NCBI RefSeq assembly: GCF_947502895.1
Contig: NZ_CANNBM010000001.1
Location: 372,001 to 436,000 of the forward strand
Source of the DNA: an uncultured Sulfitobacter sp.
Lineage (GTDB): Bacteria > Pseudomonadota > Alphaproteobacteria > Rhodobacterales > Rhodobacteraceae
Reading direction: 5' to 3'
Length of the DNA: 64,000 nucleotides
Numbering within the stretch: position 1 is the first letter of the stretch; the number at the start of each line of letters is the position of its first letter. This document shows, in pieces, positions 27,610 to 36,886 of the stretch. A model generated the notes under the pieces. The model saw nothing but the letters and a program-made list of their open reading frames with translations, ran no database searches and had not been told where the DNA came from. The position numbers were made by a program, and so were the translations under genes.

Positions 27610-29825
27610 GCCGCACCTCCCTTGATGGCGGTAAGATGCGCCATGACCTCGTCTTTCGGCCCGTCGATACTCATCCGCCCATTGTGCAGGATGATCGTGC
27701 GGGTCGTCAGCGCCAGAATCGGCGCGCGGTGCGTGGCGATCACGGCCGTACGGCCTGCCATCCATGTCTCAAGCCGTGCTACCAAACCAGTTTCCAGCTT
27801 TTGATCCAGCGCAGCGGTAGGCTCGTCCAGCAAACAGATCTTGGGATCTTGCAGCCACAACCGCGCCCAACCAATGGACTGGCGCTGCCCGATAGACAGG
27901 CCTGCGCCTGCGTCCATGATCTCTAGGTCCAGACCCTTGGGGTGATTGCGCACAAACTCGCCCAGCCCTGCAAAATCAAGCGATTTCATCAGCCGCGCAT
28001 CATCGCGCTCCAGCATGGTCAGGTTCAGGTTATCGCGCAATGTGCCGGAAAACAGCCGTACGTCCTGGCCCAGATACCCCACCAGACGGCGCAGATCACG
28101 CGGCTCGATCTGGGTCATCTCCGTGCCATCGATCAACACCCGCCCCGTCGTCGGCGCATAAAGCCCGCTCAAGACCTTCAGCAAGGACGACTTGCCCGAG
28201 CCATTGGCCCCCAGAATGGCAATCCGCTGACCCGGCAGAATATTGATGCCCGGCAAATCCAGTGTCGGCGCGCCCTCTTCCATATAGCGGAAAGTCACAT
28301 CGCGCAGCTCGAAGTTACCCGCCAGATGGTCACGGCGCATGTATGTGCGCCCTTCCATGGCGTCCTGCTCTGAGCCTGCAATATGCTCCAACCCGTCCAG
28401 CGCCGATTTCACATTGCCCCAGCGTGCCATCGTACCCGCCAGCTGCGTCAAAGGCGCCAGCGTGCGCGAGGTCAGGATCCCCGTAGCGATGATCGAGCCA
28501 ACAGTGAACTGCCCTGCAAACACCAGATAAGTGCCCATAATCACAGCCGCCACATAGGTGCCTTGCTGCACCCCTTGGCTCCAGAAGGTCAGCACCGATG
28601 CCAGCTTGCGCTGCTCGGAAGACTTCACGGCAGACAGCGTGGTCAGTTCGCTCCACAGCCGCTGAACACGGTCCTCGCCGCGCTGCGTCTTGACCGTATC
28701 CAGCTCGAATATCGCCTCGTGCAGCAGGCGCGATGATTTGGCCGTGGCACCTTGGGTCTCCTGCGTCAGGCGGATCATACGCTTTTGCATGAAAAAGCCG
28801 GGCACAACCATCAGGATGCCACCAATCACCAACACCCACACTACGTTCCCCGCGATCGACGCCACAAGGAACAGAAACACAAAGATAAACGGAATATCCG
28901 CGATCGTTCCGATGGTTGACGCAGTGAAGAACTCGCGCACAGACCCGAATTCGCGCATGGAGGAAAACAGATCGGACGGCGCTTGGGGGCGCTTGTCGCT
29001 GCGCATGCCGAGAATGCGGTTCATTAGCAATTCCAGCACCGACAATTCGATCTGGCGGCCGGCACCATCCATCAGCTGCGCGCGGGCGATCTTGATAAAC
29101 GCCTCCATCAACAGCGCCAGCACAGCCCCTGCGGCCAGCACCCACAACGTCGCCTCGGACTGGTGCGGGATCACGCGGTCATAAACCTGTAGCGAAAACA
29201 GCGCCACAGCGACCGCCAAAAGATTCGCCACGAACGATCCCAATGCAACCTCGCCCAACTGGCGCTTGAACTTTGGGAACTGTCCCCAGAACCAATGGGC
29301 CGGTTTTTCGGCTGTCTTATGTACTTCTGCAACTTTTTCGATAGGCATCTGCGCCCGCAGGGTCAGCCCAGAAAAGAACGGCACAAAATCCGCCGCTGGC
29401 ACCAGCGCGCGGTTGTCGGGACAGGTTGTGTCATACACCACCAGATCATCGCGGTCGCGTCCCATCACCAGCAGCAACTGGCCCGATGTCATATACACCA
29501 GCGCAGGAAAGCTCTGCGCATCAAGCGATGTGGCGCGCTGCATTTCGGCCTGCAATCCATTGCGGCGCAGCAGCATGGTGATGATCTGTGCTTCGTCCTG
29601 TTCGGTCGCGTCGGGTTTCAGGCGCTTTGCCAGCGCATCGGCCAGATCGGATTGCGAAATCTCTGCGCCCAGCACACTGCCATATGTCGCAATCAAAGCG
29701 CCGCGTGCGCGCAGGCGATCCTCAAAGCTCGATGTGTTGTCGGCCTTGGGCAACTCTTCAAGTGGTGCTGGTTTCAGACGCCCCGAATTGCCGTTTACGA
29801 TTGTCAGGGTAAAGGGTTTGCTCAT
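27606..29825 (-). CDS. Type I secretion ABC permease/ATPase with degenerate C39-like domain
   Basis: A 739-residue exporter: an N-terminal C39-peptidase-like domain (about 35-165) without the catalytic Cys, a six-helix membrane domain (about 190-450) and an ATPase domain. Walker A is GANGSGKSS, Walker B CLLDEPTAALD, and the signature reads LSIGQ rather than LSGGQ. The inactive C39-like domain is the form used by LapB/RTX exporters that send adhesins uncut. It overlaps its neighbours at both ends by 4 bp, so the three export genes are one unit. Confidence 0.93.
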   Translation of the reverse strand: MSKPFTLTIVNGNSGRLKPAPLEELPKADNTSSFEDRLRARGALIATYGSVLGAEISQSDLADALAKRLKPDATEQDEAQIITMLLRRNGLQAEMQRATSLDAQSFPALVYMTSGQLLLVMGRDRDDLVVYDTTCPDNRALVPAADFVPFFSGLTLRAQMPIEKVAEVHKTAEKPAHWFWGQFPKFKRQLGEVALGSFVANLLAVAVALFSLQVYDRVIPHQSEATLWVLAAGAVLALLMEAFIKIARAQLMDGAGRQIELSVLELLMNRILGMRSDKRPQAPSDLFSSMREFGSVREFFTASTIGTIADIPFIFVFLFLVASIAGNVVWVLVIGGILMVVPGFFMQKRMIRLTQETQGATAKSSRLLHEAIFELDTVKTQRGEDRVQRLWSELTTLSAVKSSEQRKLASVLTFWSQGVQQGTYVAAVIMGTYLVFAGQFTVGSIIATGILTSRTLAPLTQLAGTMARWGNVKSALDGLEHIAGSEQDAMEGRTYMRRDHLAGNFELRDVTFRYMEEGAPTLDLPGINILPGQRIAILGANGSGKSSLLKVLSGLYAPTTGRVLIDGTEMTQIEPRDLRRLVGYLGQDVRLFSGTLRDNLNLTMLERDDARLMKSLDFAGLGEFVRNHPKGLDLEIMDAGAGLSIGQRQSIGWARLWLQDPKICLLDEPTAALDQKLETGLVARLETWMAGRTAVIATHRAPILALTTRTIILHNGRMSIDGPKDEVMAHLTAIKGGAA

Positions 29826-31144
29826 ATCGCGGATCCATCGGCCAACACGCCCAAAAGCTCGGCCATGGCCACACGCAAACGGATCGCTTCATATTTCAGG
29901 GTAACTTCGGCCTCTTGCTGGCGGGCGAATGTCTCATAAACACCGACAACATCCATCACCTGCCGCTGGCCTGCATCATATTGCGCCTGAAACAGATCAA
30001 GGTTCTTCTTGGCCTGCGCCGTCAGACCGGACGCTTCTGCTGCTTGCCGCTCTTTCGAGGCTATCTGACCTTCGAATTTGCGCAATTGGCGGTTTGCGTC
30101 TTCGGTGGCCTGGGCCACGTAACGGCCCGCCGCCTCTTTGGTGGCTTCAATCGCTTTCAAACGGTCGCCTGTGCCAAGGCCCAGCAACCCGTCGGATTTG
30201 ATGCGGAGCCCGAATGTGCTGTCCTGCCCTACGGTGCCGCTGGCACTCAGACCCGGCAGTTGCCCCGCACGGTCGACTTTTGCGGCGGCAATGGCGCGGA
30301 TTTTCTCGGCCTCTGCCTGCGTCACACTCAGCGGCTGGGCCAGACCTGCGCTTACCGGCAGGGGCGAGACGCCGCGCACACTGCTCAGATCACCTACAGC
30401 CATGGCGTTGAGTTCTGAAATAGCCGTGCTGGCCGTCTCGGACGCAGCCGACTGGCTAGCGCGGATTTCCAGCAATTTCTGGCGCAGCACATGCAGATCA
30501 GAGCTGTCAGAGACACCTCCATTCACGCGCTGCTGCATGATCCATTCAAAATGCCCGATGTCTTTGGCGCTCTTGGTCGCCAGCACCTGCTTTTCGCGCG
30601 CCTCAACAGCGTTGATATACAGGTCCAACCCCGTGCGAACCCGTGCGTTGGTATCCGATGCCAACGCAACGGCGGCCACTTCAACATCGGCCACGGCAAA
30701 CTCGCGCTCGCCCTTCTTGCGGCCATTGTCATAAATCACCTGCTCGACAATCAGATTTGCCACAACCGAGCCGAGCGAGGTCAGGCTGATGTTGGGGCCA
30801 ATTGAAGGGAGCCAGTTTTTTGATGCAGCACGCGCGCGCAACTGCGCTGCGCGCAGCTCGCTTTCCGCGGCGCGGGAATTTGCGGCCAGCACGGCAGTCG
30901 CCACGCGGCTATAGGGACTGCCCGCAGGCAGAACCGTACGACGGGCCAGAAGGCCCTGAATAATTTCGCTTTGCGCGTTGATCTTTTCGGAATGTGTGGG
31001 CTTGGCCGTTGCCGTGTTGGACGTGGTGCTTTGCATAGCCACCACATCGCTGGCGCCGCCGTTGCCACCCATATCCGATAAACACCCAGCAAGCGCGAGC
31101 GCACTTGCGCACATCGCTGCTGTCTTTAGCCTACACTGCCCCAT
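29822..31144 (-). CDS. TolC-family outer-membrane channel, lipoprotein form
   Basis: A 440-residue outer-membrane efflux protein. It begins with a lipobox (LALAGC, residues 17-22), so it is probably acylated. Two similar halves are rich in helical heptads, and residues near 350-420 carry AQYDAGQRQVMDVVGVYETFARQQ, a TolC-type repeat. It would be the exit duct of the type I system. Its stop overlaps the ABC start by 4 bp. ATG 31144 is used; ATG 31114 would still leave the lipobox. Confidence 0.9.
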   Translation of the reverse strand: MGQCRLKTAAMCASALALAGCLSDMGGNGGASDVVAMQSTTSNTATAKPTHSEKINAQSEIIQGLLARRTVLPAGSPYSRVATAVLAANSRAAESELRAAQLRARAASKNWLPSIGPNISLTSLGSVVANLIVEQVIYDNGRKKGEREFAVADVEVAAVALASDTNARVRTGLDLYINAVEAREKQVLATKSAKDIGHFEWIMQQRVNGGVSDSSDLHVLRQKLLEIRASQSAASETASTAISELNAMAVGDLSSVRGVSPLPVSAGLAQPLSVTQAEAEKIRAIAAAKVDRAGQLPGLSASGTVGQDSTFGLRIKSDGLLGLGTGDRLKAIEATKEAAGRYVAQATEDANRQLRKFEGQIASKERQAAEASGLTAQAKKNLDLFQAQYDAGQRQVMDVVGVYETFARQQEAEVTLKYEAIRLRVAMAELLGVLADGSAI

Positions 31145-31200
31145 ATCCTGCCCTTAACGTGCCGATATTGTTATATTTTTATTATTATTTGTCATGTGTC

Positions 31201-31233
31201 GGGTGCGGCGGTGGTTTGGCCCCGCCGCATCCC
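31201..31233. terminator. Strong GC-rich hairpin between adhesin and TolC genes
   Basis: GGGTGCGGCGG (31201-31211) pairs with CCGCCGCATCCC (31222-31233) around a short loop. It lies in the 112-bp gap after the adhesin stop. No U-run follows on the minus strand, only AT-rich DNA, so it may be an inefficient terminator or an mRNA-stabilising stem that lowers expression of the secretion genes relative to the adhesin. Confidence 0.5.
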
Positions 31234-31255
31234 GTTATCTTTGCTCAGGCACGCA

Positions 31256-34200
31256 TTAGATGGTGACAGGAATTTCCTGATCGACCAGCAGCGTACCCTC
31301 GGCGCCAACAGCATAAACATTGTATGTCTGGCCATCGACGTCTTGTGTACCTTGCGCCACGCCACCCTGAATAGTGACCTGATCCTCGGACGAGCCGTGG
31401 ATGGTCAGCGTATTGGTCTCGGTCGACAGTGCCAGCAGGCTGGCCTCGTCAATCACAACACTGGCCGCTTCGGCAAAATCAAGATCGAGGTTTTCGATCT
31501 GGTAGTCGCCAAGGTTCATGTTGGTCAGATCAACCGAGTTGGTGGCCGCCTCATCGTCCAGCACCAGATAAGTGCCCGATGTGTTGCCCGCATCATCCGT
31601 TGCATTCACAATCAGCTGCGAACCGTTCGGCACGTTTTCGTTGAACACGAAATCCGTCTCGCCGCGCAGAGAGTTGAACCCCTGCTGGCCCGCTACTTCT
31701 GCGATGGAACCATCGGTCTGAACCTGCACAACAGTCTGCGCATCGGAGGTCGGTGATCCGTTTTCCATAACAGTCTCGATCGAGATGCCACGAATACCGT
31801 CACCCGCGCGGGTGAAGGATGCAATGACAGGCCCGTCCGGTGCCGCTGTGTCGATGGACAGCGTGTCCTCGATCACGGCCACGTTGCCCACATGGTCTGT
31901 CGCCTCAACCGAGATGTTGGCCGCATAAGCACCGCCGCGCACATCGCCCGCAGGCACAGTGACCGACCAGTTACCCGCCGCATCGACGTCCGCAGTGTAG
32001 GTTTTGCCGTCGAATGTGACTTCGACAGTCGATCCCGCCTCGACCGAACCACCCAGATCAATGCCCGCCGCCGCTTCGGCTGCGTTCACAACCTGATCGG
32101 CACCCGCAGAATTGCTGGTCATGGTCAGTGGCACAACTTCGGTATCAACATCCACAGTAGCACTTGCGTCTTTGGTGTTGCCCGCAGCATCCGTTGCCAC
32201 AACATCAACATCGGCTGTGTAGGTGCCTTCGGCCAGAACATTCGCGCTGAATACGGCGCTCCAGTTACCCGCCGCATCGATTGACGCAGGCACGGTTACA
32301 CCGCCCATCCTTACCATAACAGAAGTAGAGCCTACTTCCGTGGTGCCTGTCACAGTAACATTGCCACCATATTCGCTGGCGCTGATGATGTTGTCAGTTG
32401 CAATCGTATCCGCAACAACGCTGAGGTTGTCCACGCGAGTGTCCACTTCGACACTGTCTGTAGCAGAACGGCTATTGCCATAGGCATCTGTCGTTGTTGC
32501 TGTGATTTCAGCAGTATAGACGCCTGCAGCCACATCACCAGCCGAGTAGAATGCCGACCATTTGCCTGCGTTGTCAGCGACAACATTCTTGCTGACACCT
32601 TCCATGGTCACAGTGACCACAGCGCCTGCATCTGCTGTACCTGTCAGGGTCACACCATCGCTGGCTTCAACCTCGTTCACGATGTCATCAGTCTCGACAG
32701 GCGTGCTATCGATGGTCAAAACACCAGCTTCCGTATCAACCTGAACGGAAGTCGAAGCAGTATCCACGTTGCCAGCGGCGTCCGTGGCAGTCGCTGTCAT
32801 TGTCGCAGTGTATGTACCAGCCGCAACGCTGCCCGCAGCGAATGTTGCTGTCCAGCTGCCATTTGCCGAAACAACAGCTGTCGCCGTCGCACCACCCAGC
32901 TCAACCACAACGGAAGAGCCTGGCTCGGTCATACCCGATACAGTCAGCGCCTGGCCTGCTTCTTCGGCGTTGATCACACCATCTGCACCACCGGTGCTGG
33001 ACGTGATCGAGAAGTCGCGCACAAGTGTGTCGACCTCGAAAGTGCCCGATGTCGTAGCTGTGTTGCCATATGTGTCAGTTGCAACAACCGAAACAGTGCC
33101 CGTGTATTCGCCCTCCGCCAGATCGGTGGAAGAGAATGTCGTGCTCCATGTGCCGCTGCTTGTTGCGGTCACGGTCTGTGTCACACCACCGATTGTCACC
33201 TCAACAGACGAGTTTGCCTGCGCAGTACCGGTGAACGTAACGCCGTCCGCATGCTCGACACCGTTGATGGTGCCGTCACCGCCCACTGTTGCCGTTTCCA
33301 CGGTCACGGATGTGACTGTGTCTACGACCAGTGTTTCGGAATAGCTGCGTGTGTTGCCAAAGCTGTCTGTTGTGACAGCTGTGATGCCTGTTGTGTACTC
33401 GCCAGCGTCCAATGCGCCTGCGGGCCAGGAAACAGTCCATGTGCCGGTCTCGGACACGACAGTTGTCTGGGTGATGCCCGCAATTGTCACGTCAAGCGTT
33501 GCACCCGCCTCGCCCGTACCAGACAGTGTAACACCATCCGAAAAGCTCGAAGCGTTGAAGAAATCACCAACCGATTCAGTACCTTCGGTAAAGGTAATCT
33601 CTGGCGCTGTTGTATCGATCTCAAACGAAGGACCGTCCAGATCAGTATCGTTCCCGTCGGGGTCCGTTACCGTGACATCCGAGTCGTAGACACCGTCGTC
33701 AGGGAAATTGTCGCCATCGAAAACAGCTACGAATTTGCCATCATCATCAATGACCGTGTCAACACTCTTGTCACCAACAGTCACTGTTACGCTATCACCC
33801 GGCTCACCGCCGCCTGTGATGGTCAGGATCCTCTCTTCGCCGTCACCGCCGATTGTGACGTTGGCGTCGCTATCGTTTACAAACGGGGCTGCGGGGCCAT
33901 CATCGCCGCCGCCGCCTGCCGCGCCGATAATCGCAGCGCCGCCCAAACCAGCAGCAATCGCGCCGCCGGTTCCCAGCAGGCTACCACCACCCAACAGGGC
34001 CGCACCCAACATGGACACATCGTCGCCACCCTGCGCCAGCGGCACACCAGCGACTTCCGAATTGCCAAGAAAGATCAGATCGTCGGAAGGGCTCCATTTG
34101 CCCCACTCGGCAGTTGGTCCGTACTGTGCATACAGATTACCCTGACCCGCGTCGACAAAGCTGACCTCGTTCAGGTAGCCATCCGCCGAGACGAACAGGC

Positions 34201-34438
34201 GGTTTGCTGCACCGCTGTCATTAAAGAAGTTGTCGATGGTGATCGTACGACCATCTGCCAACGTGATCACCAGCTGATCCCCTGCGCGCACTTGGCTCGC
34301 AAAGTCCGACTGCCGCGCGTTGATCGATATCTCCTGACCTGCGCCAGCAACAATCACTTGGTTTTGTACGTCAGGTGACACCTTGCCACGCTGCATACCG
34401 CCCGCACTTCCGCGGACGACGAAATCAATCGCCTTCAT
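31256..34438 (-). CDS. BapA-like secreted adhesin with Ig-like repeats
   Basis: A 1060-residue acidic surface or matrix protein and the probable cargo of the neighbouring type I exporter. Residues 1-130 match the Bap/LapF prefix domain (MKAIDFVVRGSAGG, DQLVITLADGRTITIDNFF). A Gly/Ala-rich stretch follows (about 140-180), then seven to eight beta-sandwich repeats of about 92 residues ending in motifs like TDAAGN and VDT. The last 110 residues (from about NSVDLTNMN) form an acidic C-terminal domain typical of exported adhesins; RTX nonapeptides are absent. No LapG/LapD-type retention genes are seen here. Confidence 0.88.
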   Translation of the reverse strand: MKAIDFVVRGSAGGMQRGKVSPDVQNQVIVAGAGQEISINARQSDFASQVRAGDQLVITLADGRTITIDNFFNDSGAANRLFVSADGYLNEVSFVDAGQGNLYAQYGPTAEWGKWSPSDDLIFLGNSEVAGVPLAQGGDDVSMLGAALLGGGSLLGTGGAIAAGLGGAAIIGAAGGGGDDGPAAPFVNDSDANVTIGGDGEERILTITGGGEPGDSVTVTVGDKSVDTVIDDDGKFVAVFDGDNFPDDGVYDSDVTVTDPDGNDTDLDGPSFEIDTTAPEITFTEGTESVGDFFNASSFSDGVTLSGTGEAGATLDVTIAGITQTTVVSETGTWTVSWPAGALDAGEYTTGITAVTTDSFGNTRSYSETLVVDTVTSVTVETATVGGDGTINGVEHADGVTFTGTAQANSSVEVTIGGVTQTVTATSSGTWSTTFSSTDLAEGEYTGTVSVVATDTYGNTATTSGTFEVDTLVRDFSITSSTGGADGVINAEEAGQALTVSGMTEPGSSVVVELGGATATAVVSANGSWTATFAAGSVAAGTYTATMTATATDAAGNVDTASTSVQVDTEAGVLTIDSTPVETDDIVNEVEASDGVTLTGTADAGAVVTVTMEGVSKNVVADNAGKWSAFYSAGDVAAGVYTAEITATTTDAYGNSRSATDSVEVDTRVDNLSVVADTIATDNIISASEYGGNVTVTGTTEVGSTSVMVRMGGVTVPASIDAAGNWSAVFSANVLAEGTYTADVDVVATDAAGNTKDASATVDVDTEVVPLTMTSNSAGADQVVNAAEAAAGIDLGGSVEAGSTVEVTFDGKTYTADVDAAGNWSVTVPAGDVRGGAYAANISVEATDHVGNVAVIEDTLSIDTAAPDGPVIASFTRAGDGIRGISIETVMENGSPTSDAQTVVQVQTDGSIAEVAGQQGFNSLRGETDFVFNENVPNGSQLIVNATDDAGNTSGTYLVLDDEAATNSVDLTNMNLGDYQIENLDLDFAEAASVVIDEASLLALSTETNTLTIHGSSEDQVTIQGGVAQGTQDVDGQTYNVYAVGAEGTLLVDQEIPVTI

Positions 34439-34766
34439 AGTTCTACCACTCTACCTCGAAAGCGCCTACTTTTGCAGGTCACTTGGTTCATAATTTTTTG
34501 TTTTGCTGCTACCCGGCCCGTTCAAGCGTGCCGTGATTTCACCGTTATTCCTGCACACTATTGCCCCGATTTGCTAAAATCTAGTGTTAATTTGCGAAAG
34601 ATTCCCCGTAAATACATATATCTGCGCTCTGTGGCACAAACACACACATGATATGCCCAGCATTACCATGGAACCCGTCAGGTCAATCTGAGAGTCCGAT
34701 CAATAGCTTATCGCGCACCTGTGCAGGCGCGTTGACATCCCCCCTAACCAACTGCACCTTAAGCGA
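34439..34766. promoter_or_regulatory. Divergent intergenic region, adhesin and CocE promoters
   Basis: This 328-bp gap separates the minus-strand adhesin from the plus-strand hydrolase and must hold both promoters. It is distinctly AT-rich in its left and central parts (a T-run at about 34491-34505 and AAATACATATAT near 34614). A TTGACA hexamer lies at 34732-34737, but a matching -10 is not clear. No gene or strong hairpin is seen. Confidence 0.45.
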
Positions 34767-36764
34767 ATGAATGATAAAAATAACGCGCTGCGCCCGCTGA
34801 TCGAAGACCCCGACCACACCATAACGCTCTCCGACGGTGTACGTCTGTCCGCCCGCCTGTGGCACCCCGAAGATGCGCAGAGCGATCCAGTGCCGCTCAT
34901 CCTTGAGTTTCTCCCCTACCGCAAACGCAATGGCACCTGTGCGCGCGATGCGCTGACCCATCCCTATTTCGCCGCCCGGGGGTATGCCTGTGCGCGGGTC
35001 GACATGCGCGGCAACGGTGATAGCGAAGGGCTGATGGAAGACGAATATACCGCGCAAGAACTCTCGGACGCGGTCGAGGTGATCCAATGGGCCGCAAAAC
35101 AGCCGTGGTGCAATGGCCGTGTCGGTATGATGGGCATCAGTTGGGGCGGGTTCAATTCGCTTCAGGTTGCTGCCCTCGCTCCCGATGCGCTTAAGGCAAT
35201 CATTACACTCTGCTCTACTGTAGACCGTTTTGCCGACGATATTCACTACAAGGGCGGCTGCCTTTTGAACGAAAACCTCGGCTGGGGGGCAACGATGTGG
35301 AGCTATTCGTCGCGCGCGCCCGACCCCGCCCTGCGTGAAAACTGGCGCGAGATGTGGCTGGAGCGGTTGGAGAACGAGCCGTTCCTGCCCTCCACATGGC
35401 TGCGTCACCAACGCCGCGATGCCTATTGGCAGCACGGCTCCGTCAGCGAAGACTATTCGAAAATCAAAGCCAAAGTGCTGGCGGTTGGTGGCTGGGGCGA
35501 CGCCTACAAGAATGCCGTGCCGCAACTGGTCGAGGCGCTGGACGGGGCCAAAGGCATCGTTGGGCCGTGGGTACACAAATACCCCCATTTCGCCGTGCCC
35601 GAACCGCGCATCGGCTTTCTGCAAGAGGCGCTGCGCTGGTGGGATCACTGGCTAAAAGACATCGACACAGGCGTTACAGAAGATCCTGATTACCGCGCCT
35701 ATCTGATGGACGGCGTGCGCCCCGCCGCATGGTACACGCGGCGCGATGGCCGCTGGATTGCCGAAGCCACAGGCGCCACCAGCCACCTCCCCGTACAAAC
35801 CCTGAATCTCGGCGCGAACGGCACACTCATCGACGCGCCCCAGACGATAAATGCCCATGTCGCCTCTCCCGCTCATTGCGGGGCGGCAGCGGGTGAGTAC
35901 TGTGCGATCTGGCTAGGGCCTGAAATGCCCGGGGATCAGCGCGGCGATGATGCACTATCCAGCACATTCACCTCTGCTCCGCTGGATGCGGATATGGATA
36001 TTGTTGGTGCGCCGCGCCTGACGCTGGCGCTATCGTGCGACAAACCACAAGGCCAGATTGCTGTACGCCTCAATCATATCCACCCCGACGGCGCCGCCAC
36101 GCGGATCACCTATGGCGTGCTGAACCTGTCGCACCGTGGCGGCGCAGCGGCGCCTCACCCCATGACACCGGACCAGCCCGAACAGATCACGCTTGATCTG
36201 GATCATATCGCCTACCGTGTACCGGCAGGCCACAGCATCCGTATCTCACTCTCTTCATCCTATTGGCCCCTGATCTGGCCCGCGCCACAGGCAACAACGC
36301 TCACGCTGACCAGCGGCAGCATCGCAATTCCGCAACGCCCGACAAAAGGCGGGGACGAGACATCATTTCTGCCGCCAGATGCCGCAGATCCGTGGCAAAC
36401 ACATACCCTGCGTCCCGAAAACCACATCCGCCGTCAAGAAACCGACATGGTCACCGGCATACACAGCCTCGTGATCGAGGATGATTTCGGCAAGCAGCAG
36501 GATGCCGAGCATGGCTTGATATCGGGATCTTGCGCGCGCGAACGGTGGGATATCCACCCCGATGATCCGCTCTCGGCACGCGGTCACTGCCTGTGGGAAG
36601 ACGAGATGCAGCGCGGCGATATCCAGCTGCGCACACGCACAGAATGCAGTATGTGGTCCGACGCCGATACCTTCTACCTGAGCGCGAAAATCGAGGCGTG
36701 GGAGAACGACACGCTCGTTTATACACGCGATCGCAATGACGAAATCGCACGGGACAACTTGTAA
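34767..36764 (+). CDS. CocE/NonD-family serine hydrolase (S15-like)
   Basis: A 665-residue protein: an alpha/beta-hydrolase domain with the nucleophile Ser125 in GISWGG, acid Asp in VGGWGDAYKN and His in GPWVHKYPHF, then a jelly-roll beta domain typical of X-Pro dipeptidyl peptidases and cocaine esterase. No signal peptide is seen, so it acts in the cytosol on an imported ester or peptide. It sits 122 bp before a dipeptide-type ABC transporter, which suggests that its substrate is brought in by that importer. Exact activity is unknown. Confidence 0.87.
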   Translation: MNDKNNALRPLIEDPDHTITLSDGVRLSARLWHPEDAQSDPVPLILEFLPYRKRNGTCARDALTHPYFAARGYACARVDMRGNGDSEGLMEDEYTAQELSDAVEVIQWAAKQPWCNGRVGMMGISWGGFNSLQVAALAPDALKAIITLCSTVDRFADDIHYKGGCLLNENLGWGATMWSYSSRAPDPALRENWREMWLERLENEPFLPSTWLRHQRRDAYWQHGSVSEDYSKIKAKVLAVGGWGDAYKNAVPQLVEALDGAKGIVGPWVHKYPHFAVPEPRIGFLQEALRWWDHWLKDIDTGVTEDPDYRAYLMDGVRPAAWYTRRDGRWIAEATGATSHLPVQTLNLGANGTLIDAPQTINAHVASPAHCGAAAGEYCAIWLGPEMPGDQRGDDALSSTFTSAPLDADMDIVGAPRLTLALSCDKPQGQIAVRLNHIHPDGAATRITYGVLNLSHRGGAAAPHPMTPDQPEQITLDLDHIAYRVPAGHSIRISLSSSYWPLIWPAPQATTLTLTSGSIAIPQRPTKGGDETSFLPPDAADPWQTHTLRPENHIRRQETDMVTGIHSLVIEDDFGKQQDAEHGLISGSCARERWDIHPDDPLSARGHCLWEDEMQRGDIQLRTRTECSMWSDADTFYLSAKIEAWENDTLVYTRDRNDEIARDNL

Positions 36765-36886
36765 TCACGCTGTTTCGCCTCTGGGGCATTACCCCTTGCG
36801 GGATGCCCCCAAATGCGTAACCCTTACGCACCAACATAAAAGAGCGCACGCAAAAGACGTGCGATTCCAACTGGGAGAACGACACT

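Noticed and set aside
33251..34378. A 375-codon plus-strand frame opposite the adhesin
   Set aside because: It is antisense to the Ig-repeat adhesin, has no ribosome site and its Cys-rich text is what reverse reading of Thr/Val/Asp-rich repeats gives.
31256..34438. Ig-like repeats as a recent DNA tandem array
   Set aside because: Protein repeats are similar in pattern but the DNA units have diverged, so there is no near-identical tandem repeat and no sign of a CRISPR.
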